Assembly (NCBI GenBank): GCA_034096865.1
Contig: JAWQFJ010016308.1
Location: forward strand, 127,501 to 152,500
Origin: Theodoxus fluviatilis
Taxonomy: Eukaryota; Mollusca; Gastropoda; Cycloneritida; Neritidae
Direction: 5' to 3'
DNA length: 25,000 nt
Below the pieces are notes generated by a model. The model did not search any database. It saw nothing but the letters and a program-made list of their open reading frames with translations, and was not told the DNA's origin. Made by a program: the position numbers and the translations under genes. Position 1 is the first letter of the stretch. Every line of letters starts with the position of its first letter. Below, piece after piece: positions 12,375 to 20,457 of the stretch.

Positions 12375-14394
12375 AAGGAAATGTGTTGCATGCTAATTTT
12401 CTCGAGGAAGTGTCCGAAATTAATATATCAGTAATCTGCTATTACATTTAACAAACTATTCCAGGAAATGTATAATTCCTCGATTGAACGTAATACATCT
12501 TTCAAATCACCCAGATTTCTCACACAAGTTAATTCCTCTCCCAAGAACCGAGATCGCAGGAGAACAGCGCCGGCTTCCACGTGAGGAGTGCAATTTCGCT
12601 TCGTCGCGGGAGCATCAGATACGAAAGGACTTAATTAAGTTCATCTGATCGGTGGGCGGCGCGCTCCGAGCCATTCTCTTTCATCACCTGCTATCATCCT
12701 CAGATGTATTTAAGGGGTAAACTCTTTCCAAAGAAATCACTTGTCTCGAGACGGCCAACAAATGAATTGAATTCCCCGGGCCACTTGGCTACCGCGTGCC
12801 GGGAGAAGTGTTGACACATTGATCAGCGTGATCTCCTCCTGGGATCTTCATACATCAGGCCCTGCTCCCAGCCGGTGCAGCCTCGCAAAAGTGACCCACT
12901 TTTCAAAAAAATCGATGAATGTTCACAAAAGTTAACTCTGTCGTCTTAATTACATTTCCATACATGCAAATTTTATCGAGAAAATGTCTTTCTCCGACAG
13001 AATAAAGTAGACAATTTAAATGTGGGTTTTTTTACCCGTGAAGCTCGATGCATATTTTCAGGAGTTATCTTTTGTAAGTAACTAGAGCATGTCAGTTTGC
13101 ACAGCGCATCGCTTTACATGCATCTTTCCTCATTTCAAAGTTTATACCTTTCCTAATTGAATTTTTTTTAACGCGACGGAGAAGGCAGGACACCTAATAT
13201 TCCATACATTCAGAACGTGACTAATTAGATTTATACTCTTTTGCACTGCCAAACTTCTACAAGAGAGATGCATTATCATCTAGGAGGTCTGAAACTCTCC
13301 AGCACTTTGAAACGATGCACCGGCTGCACATCACAGCTCCAGCCTAGCCAAGAGTGTAGAGAATACAGATGGCGGGATCAACCACATGTACATTGTTCAA
13401 GCACTGCGACTATTCCTATGCCACATCTACATTGCTCCAGCAAAACCCAGTTGGTGGGAGTGAAAGGTTCTATCTTTTAAATTACATGGGCTAAGTGACG
13501 AAATATGTCTTTACGACAGCGATGCATACGCAAATGTCAGTCCTACGTGATGCAGACGTGATCAACAACTCGCTACGTGCAACGTCCACATCAGTCTTGT
13601 TCCCCCCAGCAAACCCAACAAAAGCCGCCGTAATATAAAGCAAAAGCCTTTCAAGCAAACAAAGAACGAAATTCACATTTCTGCGAATAAAAATGAGTCG
13701 GCGCACCACAGAGCAAATATCTCAAATAAGGCCCATTGTCGAGGTTTTTTGATGGATAGAAACTGGTCGAATTATGCGCGTCTCTGCTATAAATCACTCC
13801 ATTCCGTGTTATCTAGGTGCCATAATGAACAAAAAGCGCTGCAGCGGAAAGAAGCGAAAGTGTTTGCTTTCCACGAAGAGAATAACAGAGTCTAGTCCAT
13901 CACATTCACAAAAGAAAAATGGCTCAGCGAAAGCTGGGAAGAAGAAGAGTCGCGGTGAGCGTTAAACGTGCCTAATTATCGATCGCGAGGGCCGTAAACT
14001 GGGGTGGTTCTTGCACTCAAGAGATCAAAATATCCCCCTGTAAAAACGCCACTTCTTGTCTCACACATACTTCTTGTCAGATTCTCGACACTTTAACACC
14101 TCAGACTTGCCACTGCCCATTTATCTGGGCAGAAGAAGCGAAGCCATTTGGTAAATTACAGTGGATGACTCAAGCGTCGAAGGGTGCTTTTTAATGCGAA
14201 ATATCCTTCCGTGGCTGAAAGCCCAATTGACCGGGAGGTCGCCGTTCAAGATGGGACGAATCTGGGCAATCATGCGCGGAACGTCTCCCACGGCTACTTA
14301 CGGTGACGCTGACGACAAAAAGGCAACTGCAGGCCTCGCGCCAAGTGCAGGCCTCAACAGCCAATCAATAAGATTTCATCAAAGTTTGCGGCTT
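12375..14394. other. Mostly non-coding, AT-rich, with a homeodomain-type palindrome
   Basis: AT-rich unique DNA with no supported gene. The stretch 12540-12870 is GC-richer and holds the TAATTA palindrome annotated separately and an ATTTAAG TATA-like word near 12709. Lysine-rich and other short frames at 13774-13965 and 13241-13480 have no recognisable motif. A 10-bp word TGCAGGCCTC is repeated at 14328 and 14346. Confidence 0.5.
12614..12649. promoter_or_regulatory. Nested palindrome with TAATTA core
   Basis: A perfect 12-bp palindrome ACTTAATTAAGT (12629-12640) contains the TAATTA homeodomain core. It is enclosed by a second dyad, ATCAGAT (12614-12620) and ATCTGAT (12643-12649). The sequence shows the nested symmetry. 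Binding by a homeodomain dimer is an inference from the motif alone. Confidence 0.3.
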
Positions 14395-14772
14395 CACCTT
14401 CCCCCAGTGTTGCGTGCTGCATTTTCCCTCCCAGCCCCTCCCCTCAGCCCCTTAACCCACCCCCCCCCCCCTAAATCTCCTTTCTACGTACCCGTGTCCT
14501 TCAGCCTACCCCTTCTACTGGAACTACTTATGTTCTACGCCCTCTCTCCCTTCTTCGAAATTCGTTCATCCTCTTCCCTTCACGCGCCTTTTCAACTATC
14601 CATTCTTTTCGAAGCCTTCACTCTCCTTCCACCCCCTTTCAGATACGCGCCATGGCAAGTCGTCCCCCCCCCCCCCCCCGCCTTTACTTTCCCAACCCCC
14701 GCCCCCTATCCGCATCCCCTTTTTTCGCCTACTCCTCCCCCTTCCCTTCAACTCTTTTCCTCCTCTCTCTTC
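14395..14772. repeat. C-rich block with poly(C) runs
   Basis: Pyrimidine-rich plus strand with a 12-base C run at 14460-14471 and a 16-base C run at 14664-14679. Its composition keeps a 260-codon frame open (14161-14943), but that frame is proline/serine/leucine low complexity inside the block, lacks an ATG at its listed start (GTG at 14161) and shows no domain. It is rejected as a gene. The minus strand is G-rich and quadruplex-prone. Confidence 0.9.
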
Positions 14773-15008
14773 TTGAAGTTATCGACGAATTTCTCTTATT
14801 ACACGGCGCGTATTGATAAGAAAGGCGCTGGGAAATTCTTGGCAGCCCATTATGGAAGTTTCGACAACACGTCTCAGGAGGCAGGGCGGCGGCTTGCATT
14901 GATTACAGGTAATCAGGGAGCCCTCTCTCTAGCAGTCCAGTAATCAACCCTGCCACCTTCCGCTCCACCCATATGAAAAATGCATGCGTGTGTGCGTGTG
15001 TGTGTATT

Positions 15009-15178
15009 GGGCAAGGATGGGGGTATGGGTGGGGGGTTGGGGGGTTGGGGCGGTTGGGGGGAATGGGGTGGTTGGAAAAGAAGGAAAGAGGTGAGGTGGT
15101 GCAAGTGCATGAAAATAGAAGGGGGTGGGGTGAGGGGTGGGGGAGCATGTAGGAAGGAAAGAGAGAAAGAGAAAAAAT
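15009..15178. repeat. G-rich block with GGGGTTG motifs, quadruplex-prone
   Basis: The plus strand carries successive G-runs separated by one to three bases (GGGTGGGGGGTTGGGG, GGCGGTTGGGGGG), densest at 15026-15076, then GA/GGGGTG sequence to 15178 (GGGGGTGGGGTGAGGGGTGG at about 15121). Spacing fits the G-quadruplex pattern of four G-runs with short loops. Superficially like telomeric G-rich repeats, but no fixed telomere unit such as TTAGG is present. Confidence 0.85.
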
Positions 15179-15486
15179 AGTATTGAGCACTGCTCTGCTA
15201 CGGAACCCCTTGCACGCTGCGCACAGGAAATCAATTAAACCTTATTAACTTTCCACGCCAAAGGATAATGAGCGCACTCACGCGGGGCCTTGGCATTGTT
15301 GAAGAGCTGCCAGAAGGAATCAGGGACGAGGAGGAGGTGGAGCCAGCAGTTGTTGCGTTGGAACTCAAGAAAGAAGAAAACCTCTGGCAACACACGTTCC
15401 TTTTCTGTGAGCTGCAACGGACGCTTAAGGAGACAGGTGGAGCTGGGGGATGTTTGACAACAAGAAGAAAGATGGCAGTGCAGACT
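15179..15486. other. Non-coding spacer between G-rich blocks
   Basis: About 300 bp of unique sequence. A frame 15268-15492 (ATG start, acidic Glu-rich) crosses it and overlaps a minus-strand frame. No motif was recognised, so no gene is called. Confidence 0.45.
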
Positions 15487-15497
15487 GAGTAGAAGAG

Positions 15498-15616
15498 GTG
15501 GGTGGGGGTGGGGGGAGAGGGATGGAGGTGGGGGTGGGGGTGGAGGGTGGGGGTGGAGGGTGGGGGTGGAGGTGGGGTGGGGGAGGGGGGAGTGAGGGAG
15601 GGAGGGGAAGGGAAGC
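15498..15616. repeat. G-rich minisatellite (GGTGGGGGTGGA-like)
   Basis: Imperfect tandem repeats of GGGGGTGGAGGGTG and GGAGGTGG words fill the tract and grade into GAGGGAGGGAGGGGAAGG at the end. G-runs of three to six with one- to three-base loops make quadruplex formation on the plus strand likely. The unit length drifts (about 12-15 bp), so it is a degenerate minisatellite. Confidence 0.9.
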
Positions 15617-16231
15617 TGGAGGGATTGTCAAGGGCAAAGTGTTAATTGGAGACTGCAAATGTTGCCCAAGTTTTCATCAGGCAGATATCAGAGAAAGATA
15701 CCACTTGGACGGCTCTGTTTAGAAATGAATTGCGTTTTCTACTTTTAGAAATTATTGGCTTTACTGATCGACTGACACGAAACTTTATCCAAATAAAGTC
15801 TTCCTGCGAAGTCGACACTTTGCAGAAAAAATGCAGTTTGTCGATAATTAGTAAAAAGAACGTTTTGAAGACACGTTGAAGATAACTTGGCCCAAAGACA
15901 GAACATTCCTCCGGCGCATCATCTTCGCTTCATTATATAATTTGCATACTTGTATGTTGATGAAAAATGAAAGGAAAACGACAAACATTCATGGAAAGAG
16001 ATACACCAGCACTTTTCAGAGACACAGTCATAAACATTCAACGGAGATAGCTTTTTATTTGGATATAAATGACGGAGTCCATCTCTGCACACTACTGAAA
16101 TTTTTTTATTCATATCTAAGCGATCTCTCTTATACGAACATTTACGGACCAATGCAGAATCGACAGATCAATCAACACAAAAACAAAAAATATCAGACTT
16201 GAGTCAGACTGCACTGAAAGCATCAGTGGGC
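15617..16231. other. Non-coding, AT-rich sequence
   Basis: AT-rich unique DNA. Short frames on both strands (for example 15876-16202 plus and 16152-15919 minus) overlap each other and have no recognisable features. Confidence 0.5.
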
Positions 16232-16440
16232 TGTAATTCATGAACGTGGACTACGAAAGTCCACGTTCATGAATTACACGAATTACACCCCTGTGGGGTG
16301 TAATTCATGAACGTGGACTTTCAGCGTAGTCTTAGACCCGTGGGGTGTAATCCATGAACGTGGACAGTGTAGTCTTAGACCCGTGGGATGTAATCCATGA
16401 ACGTGGACTTTCGTAGTCCACGTTCAAGGAAAATTCATGA
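16232..16440. repeat. Palindromic/tandem hairpin repeat cluster
   Basis: One word of about 21 bp, beginning TGTAAT and ending TGAACGTGGACT, occurs in plus orientation at 16232-16252, 16299-16319, 16346-16365 and 16389-16409 (C for T at one position in the last two). It occurs in reverse complement at 16258-16278 and, 12 bp long, at 16415-16426. The first plus/minus pair makes a perfect 21-bp hairpin with a 5-base loop. The last pair makes a 12-bp hairpin with a 5-base loop. The three downstream plus copies are also in tandem, spaced 47 and 43 bp, with a linker containing GTAGTCTTAGACCCGTGGG. No coding capacity. It could be a foldback/MITE-type relic, a satellite seed or a cruciform hotspot; no family was recognised. 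Confidence 0.9.
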
Positions 16441-16817
16441 AACTTATAGTCATAATATTGAAAGGGGATTCGGTGAGGAGCCGAGCGGAGCCAAGGCCTC
16501 AGGTTCATGAGATACATGTAGGTTTGCATGTAGAGGGTCTGAGATACGAGGAAGTGATGGGGTGGGAAGATGGCGGCGGGGAAGGAGCTAGAGTGGATGG
16601 ATCGGGTTTGGTGAGACGAAGATACGGCTCCATCAGTGCTGGGACAGTGGAAGCGGGTTGACAGACGGAAAGACAGATGCCCGGATGGTGTGCAGTCCAC
16701 TGGCTTCGGTGTCACGGTCAACACGTTACGTTCAGGTACAAACAGTCACCATGAATTTTCAGTCCAGCGTTGGAGTTTGAAATGTATCGTATGCTGAATA
16801 TATGGCAAACGAGGCTG

Positions 16818-16824
<7 letters not shown>
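16441..16824. other. Non-coding spacer
   Basis: Unique sequence, locally GC-rich at 16470-16740. It contains AAGATGGCGGC at 16567-16577, a good match to the YY1/Pho binding consensus, but no TATA box or initiator could be paired with it. No coding frame is supported. Confidence 0.45.

Positions 16825-16888
<64 letters not shown>
16825..16888. repeat. (CT)n microsatellite
   Basis: Uninterrupted CT dinucleotide tract of 64 bp, preceded by TCTCTTT. It forms the first part of a compound array continued by alternating purine-pyrimidine DNA. Confidence 0.98.
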
Positions 16889-16890
<2 letters not shown>

Positions 16891-16891
<1 letters not shown>

Positions 16892-16927
16892 ATATATACA
16901 CACGCGCGCGCGCGCACGCGCACGAAA

Positions 16928-16961
<34 letters not shown>

Positions 16962-16966
16962 ACACA
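16891..16966. repeat. Alternating pyrimidine-purine tract (TA/CG/CA), Z-DNA-prone
   Basis: CATATATACACACG followed by a CG run and CACGCGCACG gives 34 bp of unbroken pyrimidine-purine alternation (16891-16924). After GAAAG-type interruption, (CA)n with one TA step continues from 16929 to 16966. It directly abuts the (CT)n tract. Confidence 0.95.
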
Positions 16967-17620
16967 TTCCCATCACATGCAAGCATAAAGAAACACATAA
17001 ATCTACACATGCATACAATGTTTAAACCAACCAAGGTAGTAGATGCAGAGAGGCACCTGCTCACTCAGTTTTATTATAATAGCACTTGAAGTTGAGTACG
17101 AGAAATCTCGATGAACACGATTCTTACTCATTTAATCATTGCGACAGACAATCTTTGCAATCATACAAGAACAATTTCCATTATGTCTCCCAAAACCCGT
17201 TCGGTTCGAGACTTTGAATATTGCTAAACAGTTGCATATTGCATCACATCACAACGTCAAGCACACACCAAGATAATTAAAGAGCCATGTGCATTTTATA
17301 GCCGCGTATTGATCGGCTGGTTACAAGCAAGAGGTCGCTGTGGATATTGCTCGCCAAGGCGTATCTTTGATCAAGGATTTATTGATTCAACATCAAAGGG
17401 AACGAAGTGGAGAAGGAAAAAAAAACCGATGACTAGATAGCGAAATGTAGGAATTAAGCATAGGTGGAAAGAGCGAATAATCAAATTAATAAACACGGTT
17501 ACTTACAGAGGACTTGGGATATTCTCATTTTTTCGATCTGACGAGCACAATATTTCTAAGATTCACTTCAATTTACTTTTGCTGGCCCCATATTTGCCAA
17601 GAATCAATGCATGCGCAGAG

Positions 17621-17622
<2 letters not shown>
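16967..17622. other. Non-coding, AT-rich spacer
   Basis: AT-rich unique DNA between two CA-type arrays. No repeat, gene or RNA structure was supported. Confidence 0.5.
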
Positions 17623-17679
<57 letters not shown>

Positions 17680-17690
17680 TGCGCGCGCGC
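17623..17690. repeat. (AC)n microsatellite followed by (GC)5
   Basis: An unbroken AC tract runs from 17623 to about 17678, then AAT and GCGCGCGCGC at 17681-17690. The purine-pyrimidine alternation makes it a Z-DNA candidate. Confidence 0.98.
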
Positions 17691-18721
17691 ATCCAGATTC
17701 AGCAACAAAATTCCTCATTAATTTACAAGAGGCTGGACTATGTTCTGGCTTCACGTGGCACCAAAATAACTTACATATATATATGCATGCCGATGCAGTC
17801 ACTTATCTTATAATGTAATGGGTCATTATTTTTAAAAGCAACCCATAATTCAGCGCCGCTATAGATAATTATAGGGCGTTTTCGAGTTTGAAGTGCGATA
17901 TAATGGAAAATCGAAAATCATTTACCGCTAAAAATACAGCACATCAGAGACATAAAATAGCCGTATTACTGTGCCGAAATGTTTTTTTCATTCAGCGGTC
18001 TGAAATACCATGTAGAATTTGACGATAAATAGATTGACAGCGTTTTCGTCGACATATATTTTTTTCGTCTGTTGAGGAACATTCCATTGACTCTCCATGT
18101 AGGTCACTGTGCAGTCGCCGATACAATTTTGGCGGACAAGACAAACCGAATTTTCCATACCTACAGTTGCCGCTGCCCTGTCTCACACCAGTCAGGAGCA
18201 CTGGGCGACTGCATTGCTCGTGGCAGCGTAGTGGTGGCTGGGGAGGCATTACGAGACACGGAGGGGAAATCTGACTTGGCTAATGTTTCCCACACGCGCG
18301 CGCGACAACTCCCTGTTTACAGTTGTCTCCCCTTGGGGAGTCCTAGATGTCGCTCTCCGCTGCCGCTAGGGCGGCGCCACCATAAAAAGGAAATGGGTTG
18401 AGCCAATGCGAGCTGGCCTTCGGGGACAACTCATAGAAGCTAATTGAAGGCACTTTTACCGCACGTAAGTAGAGCCCAGACTCTCCACAAAATGGCTCTC
18501 TCTTCGACACAGTCGAGCGACTTTCAGAGCATGCGTTGGGTGCTTTTGATTACTTGATTAGCTGGTCGGTTGCTTGCTTGTTTGATTGAGTTCGTACCTG
18601 CTTTTGTTGCGTCTTGGAATGATATGTAATTGCTGGTTCGTGTCGCAGTTTTGTCTGCGCCTTCTCTTTCGCTAGTGTGTGAGCCCTCTTTCTCGAATTA
18701 CTCGACGAGTTGACTTCGGTG
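17691..18721. other. Non-coding; GC-rich dyad cluster near 18.3 kb
   Basis: No coding frame is supported. At 18296-18375 the sequence is GC-rich: CGCGCGCG, then GACAACT (18304-18310) against AGTTGTC (18321-18327), then CTCCCC-TT-GGGGAG (18327-18340), then GCCGC-TAGG-GCGGC (18362-18375). A CATAAAAAG TATA-like word follows at about 18380. This could be a regulatory or promoter segment, but no transcript can be inferred. Confidence 0.4.
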
Positions 18722-18910
18722 GGTGTGTGTGTGTGTGTGTATGTGTGTGTGTGTATGTGTGCGTGTGTGCGCACGTGTGTACGTGCATGTGTGTGTGAAT
18801 GTGTGTGTGAATGTGTGCGTGCGTGTGTGTATGTATGTGTGTGCGCATGTGTGTATGTGTGTTCATGTGCGTGTGTGCGCACATGTGTACGTGCATGTGT
18901 GTATATATGT
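18722..18910. repeat. (GT)n array with an internal 108-bp duplication
   Basis: GT dinucleotides interrupted by AT, GC and AC steps. A 33-bp word starting GTGTGTGCGCAC at 18763 recurs at 18871 with a single mismatch, so part of the array is duplicated at an offset of 108 bp. The first copy contains GCACGT-GTGT-ACGTGC, a small dyad. Confidence 0.95.
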
Positions 18911-18990
18911 GAGAGAGAGAGAGAGGGGGGAAAGAGAGGAAAGAGAGAAAAAGCGGGAGAGATAGAGAGAGAGAGAGCGAGCGAGCGAGC

Positions 18991-19081
<91 letters not shown>

Positions 19082-19131
19082 GCAGGCAGGCAGGCAGGCA
19101 GACACACCGAGATAGAGACACACACACAGAG
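18911..19131. repeat. Compound (GA)n-(GACA)n-(GGCA)n microsatellite
   Basis: Imperfect GA/GCGA sequence from 18911, a clean (GA)n run at 19001-19058, then (GACA)n to 19080, (GGCA)5 at 19081-19100, and a short degenerate GACACAC/GATAGAGACACACACA tail. The motif order suggests stepwise point mutation (GA to GACA to GGCA) followed by slippage expansion. Confidence 0.95.
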
Positions 19132-20217
19132 GGATATTTCAAGCATGACATGTGCTGCTTTACAATGCCATGAGCCTTTCTAAAACTATTCATGTAAATA
19201 CCGTACTTACTAAGATACTCAGAAACTATGGAAACGTATACATCAACAAGCACAGTGCAAAGCCATAGCGAGATCCAGAGAAAGCTGTGCAAATCATTCA
19301 CTTACCGGCACAGCTCCCCCTTCCTCGCAGCCACCATGCAAGGGCGCGCAAATCCAGAGAGAGAAGACCTCACCGGAGTAGGTGGTGGCTTGGACGCCTC
19401 CTTCGGAAGGCTACCGCGGATCAGAGTAGTGCACAGTTAACGGCCGCGTTTACAGTGGGGAACACGTGTCAACACAAGCCGCTTGAGCCGGCGAAGACAT
19501 AAAAGTGTAAACGAATCCTGAGAAGACAGCGCTTCCTCGAAACTTCCTCCTCAGTTACACACCTCCGTGCGGGGCATCCCAATGCGAGCCTTGAGGTGGC
19601 TTTGATGAGGGGTGCACACGCTGTCAGAGCATTGTTACAGACCCAGACCCAGACCCCCATGCAGGCGACGAGTTGAGTTTTAGTTTTCACAGCGTCAGCA
19701 GTGCGCAGAATGCGCGCACTTGTTGCTATGGCCTCACTTTTCAACGTAGCAGATGCCTCGAAGAAGGCTTTTCATCAAACAGCTGGCTTGCATTAGTGGC
19801 GTGTTGGCTCATTAGTGAATTGATAGCAATGAATAAGAAAAGTAACTCTGTTAGGGACAACTGGAAGGAATCGACAAAAAGTATCCCTTAGAGACCTTGC
19901 AAGTTTCAAGGATGCAGATGTTCTGTGAGTGAAAGAAAACTTGCATCTCCAAGTAGTTCTTGTGGTCGTTTTTGTTTTGTCTTCCGGAATAGGACGGTTC
20001 ATATTTTACCGTCTGTGAATAATATTGGCAGTACGTGTTGTCTTCGAAGCTGGCGTCATAAGAACTTCGAGAACTAGCCTCTAAGTCAGCTGGCACAAGA
20101 CTAACACTGCCGAAGATGTGCTCAGCAGCATCGTTAGCCATGGAATCCGAAAAGCCAACCACAGTGACGTACCAACCTACGCCGATCTACGTAATATGAG
20201 GGGAACGGAGGGACCCC
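19132..20217. other. Mostly non-coding; contains one weak exon candidate
   Basis: Unique sequence. The only frame with protein-like composition is on the minus strand near its right end and is annotated separately. A purine run (GAGGGGAACGGAGGGA, 20198-20213) lies just before the LTR-like segment and could be a polypurine tract relic. Confidence 0.45.
19851..20141 (-). CDS. Weak candidate: unrecognised protein-coding exon
   Basis: Read on the minus strand, the frame opens with ATG at 20141-20139 (MANDAAEHIFGSV...) and stays open to the stop at 19851, about 96 codons. The first 65 or so residues are acidic, Ser/Tyr-rich and not low-complexity (for example SSYDASFEDNTYCQYYSQ), which is unusual among frames in this window and resembles a transcription-factor-type disordered N terminus. 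No domain was recognised. A GT following ACG inside the frame (near 20007), or a GT after LEMQ, could be a splice donor, but neither is a strong consensus. The base at -3 of the start is T, a poor Kozak context. Length alone is compatible with chance. It is reported only as a candidate; its function is unknown. Confidence 0.15.
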   Translation of the reverse strand: MANDAAEHIFGSVSLVPADLEASSRSSYDASFEDNTYCQYYSQTVKYEPSYSGRQNKNDHKNYLEMQVFFHSQNICILETCKVSKGYFLSIPSSCP

Positions 20218-20455
20218 TGTAATGGACGAGGTTACCATCGACACGCCAAGGCCAGTACGTCCAAGTCTCACGGGACCACGCGAGGGGAGCACCCAGGAAG
20301 AACTTCCAGGTTACGCGGAAGGACTCACGTCGTAAATCAAGGCTCGCTTCAGGAGGAGAGCGCAGTCAATGCGCACGCTCTCTCCCAACCCCGGAAGGCA
20401 TAAATCACCTTCATTCACGAATTAAACTCGTTTGCCGTTTCGTCAGGCGCCATCA
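20218..20455 (+). mobile_element. LTR-like sequence, probably a degenerate LTR retrotransposon end
   Basis: The segment begins TGTAATGG and ends CCATCA, giving the TG...CA ends and a short imperfect terminal inversion (TG-ATGG against CCATCA) expected of an LTR. Internally it has a TATA-like GCATAAATC (about 20398) and an ATTAAA word (20421), a layout usual for U3-R-U5. Two bases after its end comes a TGGCGCC motif, placed where a tRNA primer-binding site should be. Length (238 bp) fits short Gypsy-type LTRs. No second LTR, gag or pol was found in the window, so the copy is fragmentary. The exact left edge is an inference. Confidence 0.4.
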
Positions 20456-20457
20456 TT

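Noticed and set aside
14161..14943. 260-codon plus-strand frame
   Set aside because: It is kept open by a C/T-rich block, reads as Pro/Ser/Leu low complexity, begins at GTG and crosses a 16-base C run.
15009..15076. Internal telomeric repeat
   Set aside because: G-rich with GGGGTTG words but no fixed unit such as TTAGG or TTAGGG; better called a quadruplex-prone G-rich block.
16232..16278. Canonical pre-miRNA
   Set aside because: The stem is perfectly paired and the loop only five bases, unlike typical animal pre-miRNAs with bulges and larger loops.
16232..16440. CRISPR array
   Set aside because: Repeats occur in both orientations and the linkers between forward copies are repeated, not unique spacers; the context is eukaryotic.
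18550..19301. Minus-strand frames of about 200 codons rich in Ser-Leu and His-Thr
   Set aside because: They are the complement of the GT/GA compound array.
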